From Oreohelix idahoensis (taxonomy: Eukaryota > Mollusca > Gastropoda > Stylommatophora > Oreohelicidae), in assembly GCA_024509875.1 (NCBI GenBank), contig JAMPIV010004263.1:372001-436000 (forward strand): 64,000 nt of DNA, read 5' to 3'. The notes under the pieces were generated by a model. The model was not told the origin of the DNA. It did not search any database and worked only from the letters and a program-made list of their open reading frames with translations. The position numbers and the translations under genes were made by a program. Positions 42,770 to 53,801 of the stretch are shown piece by piece (position 1 is the first letter of the stretch; every line of letters begins with the position of its first letter).

Positions 42770-43025
42770 AGGTGTAAATTGCTAAGCGGCTAAAGCGCTT
42801 CCTATCGTGCCACAGTTGCTGGGTTCTCAGATCAGTACCTGGTAGCATTATGCTCCAGTCTACGTAACTATTAATGGGTGTATGTCTGCTCTTTCGTTAG
42901 GGAAGGCAAAAGGCAGCAAGAAAGGGAAATAATCACCCCATCTTGTAAAACTGGACTTATTATTGTGAACTCTCTAACACTTCTCTCCCCTGCTGCAGTT
43001 TCTGCTGTGTTACCTATTTTTTTAA
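42770..43025 (+). repeat. SINE family I, copy with tRNA-like head
   Basis: The head contains AAGCGGCTAAAGCG (A-box-like) and TGGGTTCTCAGATC (B-box-like). The family core follows (CTCCAGTCTACG, GTTAGGGAAGGCAAAAGGCA, GCAAGAAAGGGAA, CTCTAACACTTCTCTCCCC). Confidence 0.7.
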
Positions 43026-44140
43026 TAAAAGAAATTGGTTGATAGCGAAATAGAATTATCTTAGCTTTATTTGCCTCTAATGATCCACCATCGTGGCAGG
43101 AAGTCTACTCTATTCAACATAGTAACCTGTCAAAAATGACGGGAATATACTCGTATTTTAGTGAGCTTCATGTGCAGCATGTCCTGAAGACGGCATTACT
43201 TCTCCGGTGGTCATTTTAGTTTTTGATATAACGCCACGTTTACATATCGGCAGTTGAACATATTATGTGAACATAGACGCTATATTTCCTAATTATAACC
43301 CCAGATGTTGAAAAAGGATTCTTTTTTCATCAATTTAAAAACAAGGGGCTAGTTCTGAAAAGGACTGCTAGCACTTGCAGTGTAGATAAATAGTAAGCCC
43401 TGAAAAGGACCAGTATTATCTATCAGCTAGCATGGAGCAGCTCTGATAAAGACTTGCCCTGAAAAAGACTACCAGCTACGTCGCCCCTGCTACCACACGT
43501 GGACCACGCATGAAAATAAGAAAATAAAAGTGAGAATTTATATGGAGTACCCAGCACTTGCGCTATCCCACAATTCACGCCTTATATGGCTTCTGGTTCC
43601 TCCCCTCTGTCCTCACTCTTATGTCATCAGACTCACAGACAAACTCTCTTTCACACCTCATAAACACCACCCACAACTGAACCACCACGCCAACTCTGGC
43701 ATGATAAGTTCGAGACCAAGTTTAACCCCCACATTACTGGTCGCGGTTTGAAGTCTTTATAAAAGCGGCAGGCTTGATCATACTAGATTATCTCTAGGAT
43801 TTGGCGTTTTAAAATTGTAAATCTGGATACGATAAAAGAAACGTAACGAACATTTTTTTTTAATAAAATAAGTTTCAGCTATTGAAAAATTGTGAACTAG
43901 CAAATATAAAAGAGAACAATTAACAGAGCGTCGCCTTTAAACACGTAAGTTAATTTCTTTTTTTTTTTGGTCATCAATTCTTCTGGAAAATTCCACAAAT
44001 GTATTATTTTTTCCTTGCAATTTGAATGAGATAGTAGGCCTTTTTGTAATTATTTGTTATCCTCTATTTGTCTGATGTAATTTTGTTACTTCTTCTCAAC
44101 ATTTGAAACTGTTAATTTTCATTTATTTTCTGTTGTGCCT
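43026..44140. other. No gene seen; hairpin cluster at 43345-43475
   Basis: The minus strand carries AGTCCTTTTCAGAAC, GGTCCTTTTCAGGGCT and AGTCTTTTTCAGGGC within 130 bases. These resemble the 6-bp stem, 4-base loop of histone mRNA 3' ends. I find no histone coding sequence nearby. Confidence 0.35.
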
Positions 44141-44424
44141 TTTCCTTAATTGTTCTTTGATTTTCACTTCAGCTTTGCGTCCTTCCACTCCCACTTTCAT
44201 CTAGGTCTTCTTCTTCTTTGCTTCTTCTTCCTCTCTAATCCTTTTTTTTTCATCTCTCCTTTTATAACTTTTTTTGTTTTCATGATTTCGTTGTATTTTT
44301 CATGTTTTCCACTTTCAGTTATTTTTTTTTTTTTTATTCTCCAAATGCTAATTTTCTGTTCCGTCCACTTTTTTGTTTTTCTTCTTCTTCTACCTCTTTT
44401 TACCTTCTTTGTTTTTCCTTCTTG
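44141..44424. repeat. T/C-rich low-complexity region
   Basis: TTC and poly(T) dominated; apparent ORFs of Phe and Ser are compositional. Confidence 0.8.
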
Positions 44425-44735
44425 GGACCGAAGACGCAGCTAACGAGATTAATGCAGTCAGCGACTCATAGCTTGACTGCTTGCGTCAGGGTCAGCGAAC
44501 CAGAGCTGACCAAGACCCTACTCCACCTCCAAGTGGTGGTCCTGGAAACAGGCTGCATCATTGCAGTCTGGCTGAGAGAGTAGGGATCAAAGAGGGAAGG
44601 CGAACCCGGCCCCCAAAAATGCAGTGCGGAAGTCGGATGTGTCGGGCCGAAAGGCGCAAATATCGCAGCATCGCTGTAAACGGACACAATGTAACCAACG
44701 TCCTTTTCAGGACAAACGAGGAAGAAGAAGAAAGA
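44425..44735 (+). repeat. SINE family IV copy
   Basis: Matches 55147-55444 along its length: GATTAATGCAGTCAGCGAC, AGACCCxACTCCACCTCC, GGTGGTCCTGGAAACAG, CAGTCTGGCTGAGAGAGTAG, GAAGTCGGATGTGTCG, CAGGACxAACGAGGAAGAAG. It ends in a GAA tail. Confidence 0.75.
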
Positions 44736-45318
44736 AGCAATTTTCCTTCTTCATCTTTTTCTTATTCCTTTTATTATTTTTTTCTTCTCCTTCTTCTCTT
44801 CTTCTTTGTCTTTCTTTCTTCTTCTTCTGTTTTTTTTTTCATCTACTTCTTCTTCCTCCCGCCTTTCTCGGAATTAGTATTATCTTATCGCTCGTTTTCT
44901 TCATTTTGTTTCTGTTTTGTCTGTTTCTTTCCTTTCTTCTGGTTTCTCACTTTATCTACTCATTTTTATTCTTTCTTTTTCTTCATCTGTTTTCTTGTCG
45001 CCTTTTTCTGCGTTTATATCTTCTTTTGAAGGAGTGCCTTCCACCAGGGACTGCAATAACCTGAGCGACTCCTGAGCACAAACCCGCTGTGGATGGGAAG
45101 GAGCGGAGATGGCACGGACATCTGGCTCTTGACCGGGTGGGAAGGAAAGTCCACAGGCTCCCCAGCTTCGCAATGCCATGTCATTTGTTTTATGTGTCTT
45201 TGGGCCGAAGGGCTGAAGCCCAAATTCCGCTGCAAAGGAAAAAAAACAATTCCTTCTTTTTATTACTATTTTCTCTTTTTTTAACTTCTTTTTTCTAATA
45301 TCTTTTTAATGCAGCGTC
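44736..45318. repeat. TTCTT low-complexity tract plus a GC-richer unassigned island
   Basis: 44736-45010 is pyrimidine repeat. 45025-45245 is a distinct, more GC-rich island (CTGAGCGACTCCTGAGCAC, ATGGCACGGACATCTGGCTC) that might belong to a further element; I find no second copy here. Confidence 0.5.
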
Positions 45319-45790
45319 CTTCTTCTTCTTCTTCTTCTTTGATCCTTAGCCGCCGACCGTCAAAGCAGTCAGTAGCCATCACGCCTAGTGGCGTCTTGTA
45401 GGGCAACAACAAATTTATTCCACTTTGCTCGGTCGGTGGCCAGCCTTCGTACAGTGCGCCAACTCTGGTTCATTCTTTGCATCTCAGCCTCCACAGTCCT
45501 CCGCCAGGTTGTGTTTGGTCGGCCTCTCTTTCGTTTTCCTTCAGGGGTCCAAAGCATAGCTGTTCTTGTGATGGCATTGGGTCTCTTCTGAGGACATGGC
45601 CAACCCAGCTCCAGCGTCTGCCAGCTATGATGGTGTGCATGTCCTCTTGCTTGCTACGAGTGAGCAGATCTTGGTTTGAAGCCACTGACATGAAAACGGA
45701 TGTCCTGACCACAAAACAGGATACAAGAATAGGATTTTGGAATGTCAGGACAATGAACGAGACAGGTAAACTAAGCAGCGTCCTAGCCCC
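45319..45790 (-). mobile_element. LINE family C (GAA tail) fragment with inverted 5' piece
   Basis: Minus-strand frames 45680-45369 read NQDLLTRSKQEDMHTIIAGR, RWSWVGHVLRRDP, GKRKRGRPNTTWRRTVEAEM, AKWNKFVVALQDATRRDGY, ending in a GAA/TTC tail at 45319-45340. To the right, 45695-45790 on the plus strand reads TTKQDTRIGFWNVRTMNETG, the start of a LINE endonuclease. Opposite orientation with the ORF start at the junction is the layout expected from twin priming. Confidence 0.7.
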
Positions 45791-46194
45791 GCGTTATTTC
45801 CTTGTGGGGGTGGGGTAGTGACATTCTGAGAAGACACAAAAAGTAGGACCACAGGTTCTTCAAGGTTTATTAGGTGTGACTAATATGAGGTTACACAGAT
45901 CATGTACTCTTCTGTAAGGCTTCCTCAAAATTGCCGTGTATAGTGATGGCTCTATGTTCCACAAGAGGTGTCAAATATGTAGATGGTGAGAATGATGATG
46001 ATTCCGATACCTTTCTTGGCTACCTATATCCACTTTATAACTCCCAGGTCTATTTCGTTGTTTTTCTGGTCAGATTCCTTGATTGTATTGTCTAGTAACG
46101 ATCTCGACATGCAAGAACAAAAATAAATATCCGTATTTAAGGATTATTGAGGATATGGCTGGCAAGTCAAGGTCTAGTAGGATTATAGTAATCA
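45791..46194. other. No recognised feature
   Basis: No coding or repeat signal recognised. Confidence 0.3.
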
Positions 46195-46460
46195 TTCCAG
46201 CTGCTATCTCCACAACGAAGGTCGGCTGCAATACATCTCCAACGTCTTCTGTCTCTTGTCTTGATGGTGCACTCTGATAGACTCTCTCCTGTCCATCTCT
46301 TGGTGTTATCTTCCCACTTATACCGCTGTCAATAGCCCTTGCACGTTTGAATTCAACTCTGCTTTCTGTTGTGGTCTTCTGTAAGGTGTTATGTCTCTTT
46401 ATATGGCCAAAATACTTTAGCTGTCTAATTTTGATCTGCTTCATTAATTCTCTTTACATT
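46195..46460 (-). mobile_element. LINE family D, C-terminal fragment
   Basis: The minus strand encodes KQIKIRQLKYFGHIKRHNTL and then decayed sequence; it is paired with 42145-42420. Confidence 0.6.
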
Positions 46461-47029
46461 CCTTAGTTTTCTATGACCTCCTTATTTGTTTTCTTGTCCA
46501 CATCTCAAAGATCTCAATTCTTTATTGTAATTGTTTGTTCATTGTCACAAATGAAGAATATATATATATCATTTGATGATTCTCAGTTTGAACTTGTGAG
46601 TTAGATGCTTAGATGTTAGTATCTGTCTCATATTGTTAAATGTAGCCATAAGATATACGATGTGCGATGTTCCCATTCAGAGTTTGGCAGGGGAAGAGTA
46701 ATACAGAAACATTCCTTGTATCTAGTGTAATTATTAATGTGTAAAAGTCCAATACAATTTTTGTATGCTTTCTACTGTCAATTTTATTGCAGATTCCTTC
46801 AATATTTACGCAAATCATATTACATCCATTACTGCTACCTATTAATGCGACTTACTCCAACTCGTTCGTATGTTCAGCAGTAAAATTTGTCAATGTCCTT
46901 CTTCAAGAATTGGAATAGTAAATTCTTAGCTTTATGTCATTTTTCCCGATTCTATGTTAATACTTACTAATCATATAACTCTGATTTTACCATTAGAATC
47001 AATCAATAAATAAATCAACACCCTTTATC
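46461..47029. other. No recognised feature
   Basis: AT-rich, no coding signal. Confidence 0.35.
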
Positions 47030-47405
47030 TCACCAAGGAACATAGGCCTTCAACAAACACAAGCCAAGTCCTCCTGTCACGTGCCATCAGCTCGAGGTGG
47101 TTCCATGCAGTGTCGTCACTAGGGTTGGTTTCACCCCCTCTGATGGTGTCACCCGGTGCGGTCCGCACCTCCGCCCCCCTAATGACGCCACTGGTTCCAT
47201 GTCTTCATCGTTTTCATTTCAGTCTCTAGCTATCTTCTCCGTGAGTTTTTCGGTATTCGACTATTTCTCTTGCCCTGTGGATCCCAGAACAAAGACTGCC
47301 TGGTAATGCTAAGAACAGGTTTTCTTAATGTGTGTCCAATCCATCGCCAGCGTCTTCTTCTCATCTCTTGTTCTACTGGCACTTGTCTGGTTCTTCTCAT
47401 CAGTT
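47030..47405 (-). mobile_element. LINE family A fragment, interrupted by a MITE
   Basis: Shares with 1197-1645 the blocks CTTCAACAAACACAxGCCAA, GTCCTCCTGTCACGTGCCAT, TTTCAGTCTC, CTTGCCCTGxGGxTCCAGAA and CATCTCTTGTTCxACTGGCA. A further decayed start of the same family is at 47425-47555. Confidence 0.75.
47108..47193. mobile_element. 86-bp hAT-like MITE
   Basis: Inverted ends CAGTGTCGTCACTAG and CTAATGACGCCACTG (complement CAGTGGCGTCATTAG), bounded by an 8-bp duplication GTTCCATG (47100-47107 and 47194-47201). It sits in the LINE fragment; other copies of that LINE lack it. Confidence 0.85.
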
Positions 47406-47559
47406 GTTGTCATCGTTATAATCATCATAGCGTATTAGCTCCCCAAGGAGCATAAGCTTTCAATACACTACCATCCTGTGCCATCCGTTCTAGTTCATCC
47501 ACAATCTTCTTCATCACCTTCCTGTCTGACTCCAGTTCTCGTCTCCAGGTGTGTGTCGC

Positions 47560-47989
47560 ATAGAGATTTATGATCAATAAATTTTCTATATTCTTTTCTT
47601 TTCTACCCGTGTCCTCTACTTTATTATCGCTCTTTTATCCTTTTCCTGTTTTTCGCATTCGTTAGTTTGCGACAAAATATTACTTTCCCATTCTGAATTT
47701 ACCGTTTCTTTTCTCATACTAGTAACGCATTTTATTGCGTAATATGTCAGTCTCTGGCTGTGAACGAAATAGTGTGAGAAATGCGTTCTCGACAGACGGG
47801 ATGGCAGACAATCGTCTACATTGTCCATGACACGAGCGCTTCTATGGCTAAGTTTCTCGGCGTGAGGAGGCGCCAATCTGCATAGCGCAGAAATGAGACA
47901 TATCGTAGTATGTGTGAAGACGCACCTTTGGCAGTTATGGCCAGCGTCTAAGTTAATGGGAAGTGTTAAGAGAGAGAGAGAGAGGGGGG
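47560..47989. other. No gene; (GA)n near 47970
   Basis: Unique sequence with a short GA/G run at 47970-48000. Confidence 0.35.
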
Positions 47990-48354
47990 GAGAGAGAGAG
48001 ACCGGCGCTATTTCGGGTTTTCGTAAAAGAGTGGGATCCTTTGTCCGTTTTCATATATCTACCAGAGTATCTTAGACTATTCATTCAGTTCTTCAAATTT
48101 TGCAGTAGACAGGTTGCTCGTGCTAAGGAAATAAGCTTGAATAGCGAAATTCTTAGTTTGACTCGACATCTTGCCGAGCTTCTAGACTAACTATATGAGT
48201 GAATAAATTCTAAGTTTGTGCGATCGCCTGTAGTTCTGTCTGGAGGTAAATATATTATATATCTAGTAGTGTTGAGTGATTCAGTGATAACCGCTTATTT
48301 CATTTTACTAGCTAGATTTCTGTGCAGAAGAAATTAAATTTATAAGTCTGTGAA

Positions 48355-48933
48355 AAGGCCCTTGAGTATAAGAGTGAGATCCATCTTTGTTTCATAGATC
48401 TGGAAAAGGCGTTTGACAGGGTCCCCTGGAGCAAACTTTGGGACTGTTTGGCAAGGAAGAATATTTCAGCATCTCTGATTCATGCTATACAGAGCTTCTA
48501 CAAGTCTTGCAGAAATTATGTGAGGACAGCAAACCATAAGTCAGAAGAGTTCAGGACCACCACTGGTGTAAGACAAGGTGTTATCCTATCACCTTACCTC
48601 TTCATACTCCTTATGGACGATGTCATCAAGGCATGTAAGGAGAGAACAAGAAAGTATTCAGTGGGGTACTGGAAGATGAGACAGGTCTATATTTTGGAGC
48701 TGGCATTTGCTGATGATGTTGCCCTGATTGCTAAATCAGAGGCACATCGCCAATCCAACCTGCAAGTCTGGAAGAAAGAGCTGGAGAAGAGAGGGATGGT
48801 CATAAGCAGCTCTAAAACAAAATCCATGGTGATATCACGAGAAGAAAGAAAACATCAGATTAAGTTGGGAGAACAGGTCCTGGAGCAGGTCGACCACATT
48901 AAATATCTCGGAGTTATTATAGACCGAGATTTT
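48355..48933 (+). mobile_element. LINE family B, RT palm fragment
   Basis: A plus-strand frame reads EIHLCFIDLEKAFDRVPW, SASLIHAIQSFYKSCRNYV, GVRQGVILSPYLFILLMDD, the catalytic LAFADDVALIAKSE, GMVISSSKTKSMVISREE and QVDHIKYLGVIIDR. It stops abruptly, with no C-terminus or tail. The frame is intact within the fragment. Confidence 0.8.
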
Positions 48934-50160
48934 ATGAAATATAACTCATTTCACGGGAGATTTGAACGATAAGACAAGCTCTACGCTTGCAGTTCATAAT
49001 GTAAGTTATAACCGAGGAATAGTATGTTTAAGTATTATATATATTGTTTTTTTCTTTATTCAGTGAAACTGGGGTAGCGAAACTTTACCAATGGTTTTAG
49101 TACTGAGAAATATCTGTGAAGAACAAAAACATTTTTTTCTTAAAGACTTGGGTGTATAAAGTAAAACCTGTCTGGCATTGCGCTGGCATCCAGAACGACA
49201 GAGTACCCATTACATGAACTTTAAGATTAAATGAAGTAACGGGCCCATCGAGCCAGATTTAATTCTTCCTGAGAAAAACCTCCAGTACATTTTCAGCCCT
49301 TGTGGCAAGTAAAGTATTACTATCAGTAACATTCCGACGGAGTTCTGACTAGTTGTGGTGTGACCAAATAAAGTCCTATACTTAGAGAAGGCACCGACCT
49401 GACATTCCTAGGTACTAGAAATCTAAGCTATTGACACTTTGCTCGCTGTTAACGTTCGTGCCTGGACAATTTTAATGTGATAGAACCAGATATCCTAAAA
49501 TAAGAATAACCAAGGAAATGTTCCCTGAAGTAGTGGATTCCACCTATCTTTGCGGGACTGGGGTTCCCTTGGCCAAGACTACCACTGGAGATTCTGTATG
49601 TGCATGTCCTAAAAATTGTTTTTCCAGAAGTTGCTACCAAAGCTGTAAGTACGAATGCAAGCTAGTGATCACGGCTGACTGAATAGAGTGAATGCAGGAC
49701 TGAGTGATTCCTTTATTGTTGATTTTTGGCACCCATTTTGCTGTCTTAAATTTCTTTATGCAAGTTTTTTTGTTGCTAACAATATTTTCCTTAGGATAGT
49801 TCAGAGTATCAAAGTCTGTTCATACCTGTACAGGGAAATCTTAGACTATAGCATATGTATCCGTGACTCTTTGTGGCTATCACTTTTCTTTTAACAGGAC
49901 TGTGGGCTATACATCGAGGGAAAAGATCATACCAATGGGCCTATCATTCTTGTAGCAATTCATTGACTTTATGACTATTTGTATATGCTTGATGTAATTT
50001 TATGTGTTGTGATGGAATTTTCTGATGATAATTAAAAATGCACTTAACTTAATCAGCGTGTCGGTCAGCTCGTTCCAAAATATCTATAGAATCATTGTTA
50101 TAGTTTTTCCACGTCTGTGCGTCTAACTGTCGTCACTTGTGTGTGTGTGCACGTGAGTGG

Positions 50161-50161
<1 letters not shown>

Positions 50162-50253
<92 letters not shown>
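50162..50253. repeat. (TA)n microsatellite
   Basis: TA run preceded by a short GT-rich stretch. Confidence 0.95.
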
Positions 50254-50258
<5 letters not shown>

Positions 50259-50462
50259 ACTGCCTGACTCCTCTAGATCTGTTGTAGAAGATAGGCTGAA
50301 AGAGAAAAGATTCTCAATTTCAAGGACAGCCTGTATAAAATTCTACCATCTCACTCGTGAAAAATCTATTTCTATTATTATCTCTCATTGTGGCTATCAC
50401 TTATTCTAATCTATTCAGAAGGGACCAACCCAAGTCTTAATTCCCCTATCAAAAATCTACGA

Positions 50463-50904
50463 CAGTGTGTTTATGTCTCCTTCCACCTTTCTTACCCTGG
50501 GAATTCCATATCAAGACCATTATAATACACAGCTAATATTTTCTTCTTCAAGAGTATTGCCAGCTGTCATAAGCAATCATGTCTCTCACAAGTTCTTGTC
50601 CCATGTGCTGTTTATCAATTCTGTAGTTGTCATCTGTCCATGTCATGATGTTAAACATTCAAGAATCTTCTCTCTCTGGCGACCTCCGTCTCTTATTACT
50701 TTCATCTTATCATAAAATATTCCAGATTTCTTTGTTCAAGATAATCAATATATATATACAATCCCAGCTTAGTCTGTCACTAACGCTAAGGGATGCAACT
50801 TTGGTTGAAAGTTAGACATTAATTATATTGTTTCCTTTATATGTACTCTCTCGAAAATAGTAACATTCGACAAAGAAGAATGCGCAAATGACGGTGTGCA
50901 CAAA
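50463..50904. other. No clear feature
   Basis: Possibly very old LINE sequence (the block TCTTGTCCCATGTGCTG... is LINE-like), but I cannot support it. Confidence 0.3.
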
Positions 50905-50985
50905 AATATATTTATAGAATGTGTGATCCCGTATACATACATTGGGATCCTCGCAGCTGCTACGTAGTTCGTGTACTGTGGTGAT
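50905..50985 (+). repeat. SINE family II, 3' part scrap
   Basis: TTTATAGAATGTGTGATCCC... TTGGGATCCTCGCAGCTGCT matches the body of 28150-28640. Confidence 0.6.
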
Positions 50986-51244
50986 GCACAATGGTTTTAA
51001 AAAAATACTTTTGAATAAGTAAAATTGCCGTTAGGTATTGGTGCTTTTGAATTTAATTGCCGTCTTATGACGGGCTTTTACACTAGTGTTCAGTTAAAAG
51101 TAGATCCCTGCCTTCTAATGTACGTAATACGTTTCAGTTTCGCACATCCTTCTGTCAGGACATCCTTCGTCATTTTCACTCGTCCGTGCACCCTCAAGTA
51201 TGTCGTACAAGACAACTAATTCCAAGTTATGTATGTGGTTGGCA

Positions 51245-51575
51245 ACCTAATTTTGTTTGGTTTGGTTTGGTTTTAAGGACAATCTTCATTGCACACAAAC
51301 AACTTTATCAGTGCTCCGATCTCCTCCCTTACATCACACGAGGAGAATCTCAGCACAGTGCAAGAACTATGTAGCACCAGCGAGAATTCCAGTGTATGTA
51401 TATAGGAATCATCCGATCTATCTACGCAGGAGACCAGGAGGGAGTATGACATCATTAGGACCACCGATTCTGAAAATAAATTTCCATAAATTATATTCCC
51501 TCAACTGAGAATCGAACCCGGTACCTCTTGCATTCGATGCGGACGCCTTACCTCTTAGCCACTCCGACCCCCATC
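51245..51575 (-). repeat. SINE family II, copy with complete tRNA-like head
   Basis: On the minus strand the head reads GGAGTGGCTAAGAGGTAAGG (A box) and CCGGGTTCGATTCTC (B box). An internally deleted body follows and an AAACC tail lies at 51255-51275. The tail repeats appear on the plus strand as GGTTTGGTTT. Confidence 0.8.
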
Positions 51576-51582
51576 AAAGGGA

Positions 51583-51650
51583 GGAAATCGGAGCAATGAT
51601 GGAGTTTTCCGTGTGCAATGGAGATCGTATTTAAAACCAAATTAAACCAT
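51583..51650 (+). repeat. SINE family II tail fragment, opposite orientation
   Basis: AGGGAGGAAATCGGAGCAAT, GATGGAGTTTTCCGTGTGCA and TTTAAAACCAAATTAAACC match the 3' end of family II; it abuts the head of the previous copy. Confidence 0.65.
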
Positions 51651-51659
51651 ATTTCCCTT

Positions 51660-51924
51660 TCGACTTTGTTTTTTTTTTTTTAACTATCGTTACAATCTCC
51701 TTGTGGAAAAGTTAATATTGATATTAAAGTTCATTTGTCAACTAGATTTTCATTCTATGTATGTATGAATGTATGTATGTATGTGGTAACAGCACTCATT
51801 AACGTTGTATGAATTTATGTAAATTTACTTTATGTAAATTCTAATGATTCTTCTATATGCCATGTTGTATTTTATTATATCATGTCAGTACATATCAATG
51901 TATTTTCTGGAGAATAAAGATTAT
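51660..51924. other. No recognised feature
   Basis: AT-rich, with a T run near 51670 and a short GTAT stretch. Confidence 0.3.
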
Positions 51925-51990
51925 GATATGTACGTATGTATGTATGTATGTATGTATGTATGTATGTATGTATCTATGTATCTATGTATG

Positions 51991-52037
<47 letters not shown>

Positions 52038-52131
52038 TTATTTATCTATCTATATGTCTGTCTGTCTAGATATCTATCTATCTGTCTACTCGTATCTTTC
52101 TATTTATTTATCTATCTATCTGTCTGTCTAT

Positions 52132-52163
<32 letters not shown>

Positions 52164-52290
52164 TTATCATATACCTATACATCTCTGTCTGTCTATATAT
52201 CTATTTCTCACATATCTATGTATCTGTCTGTCTGTCTATCTATCTTTCTGTATATGTATCTATCAACATATCTATCTACTGATCTTTCTT
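51925..52290. repeat. (GTAT)n/(CTAT)n/(CTGT)n microsatellite
   Basis: Tetranucleotide runs interrupted by TTTA and CTGT variants; Tyr/Leu/Ser ORFs across it are artefacts. Confidence 0.9.
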
Positions 52291-52335
52291 TCGACCTCTG
52301 TAACATCAGCTTAGATTTATATGTACCTTTTGTCT

Positions 52336-52378
52336 ATCCTAACCTCTACACCTCACGGTAGAAGAGGAACGATTAAGT
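52336..52378 (+). mobile_element. Tail-only scrap of LINE family B
   Basis: CCTAACCTCTACACCTCACG, GTAGAAGAGGAACGATTAAG. This is the same 3' end as at 8188-8236, without a readable target duplication. Confidence 0.75.
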
Positions 52379-52425
52379 GTGACGGTACGTCTTACTTTGT
52401 CCGTGTACTTTTGTGCGCTCTCGCT

Positions 52426-52440
52426 CTCTCTCTTTCTCTC

Positions 52441-52526
<86 letters not shown>
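52426..52526. repeat. (CT)n microsatellite
   Basis: CT run of about 100 bases, interrupted by TTT at its left end. Confidence 0.95.
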
Positions 52527-52527
<1 letters not shown>

Positions 52528-53447
52528 AATCCACTCAGGCGGTATCACTTCTGTTTCTTCATTTTTCTCTCACCGATCATCGTTTTTATTTGGCATAATT
52601 TGTGCCTTGTCATTCATTTTTGCTCTCTACGTTGGATCAGTAGAGTTAAGTCTCTAACACTTCACTCCTCGACTGTTTGTGTTACGCCAGGTCTATTGAC
52701 CCGGGCAGCGATAATATTTTATCACGTATTATCAGGCTGACCATCTTTTCAAAGAGACTGTGCCTGTTTATTCAAGCTTGCATTGTGCACGATCTATGAA
52801 TAGAACCCCATATTGTGTGGCTAATCTGGCGGAGATCCGTCTAGCGAAACACAGGTGGTAATGCGGAATTTGTTTCCGCTTAGACAATCCCTGTGTGTAA
52901 TTATCTCAGATAATCTGTCTGGAAACTCAAGATTTGTAGACCTTACGCCAGAAACACATGGTCACAATATTGTGAGAGGCAGATAGATGCAGCTGGAAGT
53001 CTGACGCAACGATGTGAAGAGGTCAAGCGTGGATATTAAATTTAATATTTTGAAACACATGAGGGTAACATTTTTTCGAATTTGAAAAAACGCCCCTTCC
53101 CACATAGTGCTGAACAAGATTCGATTGGATTGGTTCATTTTGAGGAGCTGAAATATACAATGTATTTTATTGGTACACTAGTTGGAAGTGCGATCTGTGA
53201 TTTGCACTGAGATCTGAGAATATAGTGTGATGAAAACACAGACACAGAACACACAGAGAGACTGCAGCGCACAAGTCGTACCAGCGACTCCTAAAAGCCA
53301 GAAAGAAAAAAAATTCCACAACTATAAGTAACAAATCGCAATTTCCTAGTTAACACTCAGAAGGATATTGGTTAAATTTTCATCATATTCCCTGAGTTAC
53401 ATTGTGTGCTTGGGAATTTAGTTCTTCTGAGAGGTTGAAATTGGTGG
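52527..53447. other. No recognised gene; short SINE-I-like end at 52640-52690
   Basis: GTCTCTAACACTTCACTCC at about 52650 matches the 3' end of SINE family I. The rest is unassigned. Confidence 0.35.
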
Positions 53448-53801
53448 GTGGAGCGCATGACAATGGGACTGTTAGTTTGCGGCGACAAAATGTACTTCGC
53501 AGGCTTTGTTTCTTTCTATTTGCCTAAAGTTCGTGGTTACAAGCCATCATACGATTTGTGGTATTCACGCCTCTATTGTGAGGGAAAAGCTTCCACCTTA
53601 ACCGCCTACAGGGGAAAAGAGTGTGGAGAAGGCTTCCGTCATCACAGAATTGATGGAACACAGCTGCAGGACTCATCTGGAGTTAAGTTTTTTTGTCACA
53701 GGCAACAGCAAAACACGGACATTGATAAAACTCTCTATTTAATCTCTGTGAAGAGAAAATTTGATTCCAATATAAAATCACCAGCATTTTATTTATTTTA
53801 A
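53448..53801 (+). CDS. Hypothetical 117-codon ORF
   Basis: The frame reads MGLLVCGDKMYFAGFVSFYL, KPSYDLWYSRLYCEGKAS, GKECGEGFRHHRIDGT, VKFFCHRQQQ. It has four spaced Cys residues and a mixed, non-repetitive composition, unlike the compositional ORFs elsewhere. It could be an exon of a small Cys-containing protein or part of an unknown element, since its last 40 bases fall in the dispersed inverted repeat. I do not recognise the family, and the start codon is not well supported. Confidence 0.3.
   Translation: MERMTMGLLVCGDKMYFAGFVSFYLPKVRGYKPSYDLWYSRLYCEGKASTLTAYRGKECGEGFRHHRIDGTQLQDSSGVKFFCHRQQQNTDIDKTLYLISVKRKFDSNIKSPAFYLF

Larger units (their letters stand above)
47990..50462. repeat. LTR-like segment, diverged partner of 24186-26243
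   Basis: Related blocks run in the same order as at 24186-26243 on both sides of a LINE fragment (48355-48933), and both copies end in TACGACAG. A TA microsatellite (50162-50253) has expanded where the partner has a GT run. Confidence 0.45.

Noticed and set aside
44481..45064. ORFs of 182 and 146 codons rich in Phe and Ser
   Set aside because: They read from a SINE into a T/C-rich low-complexity tract.
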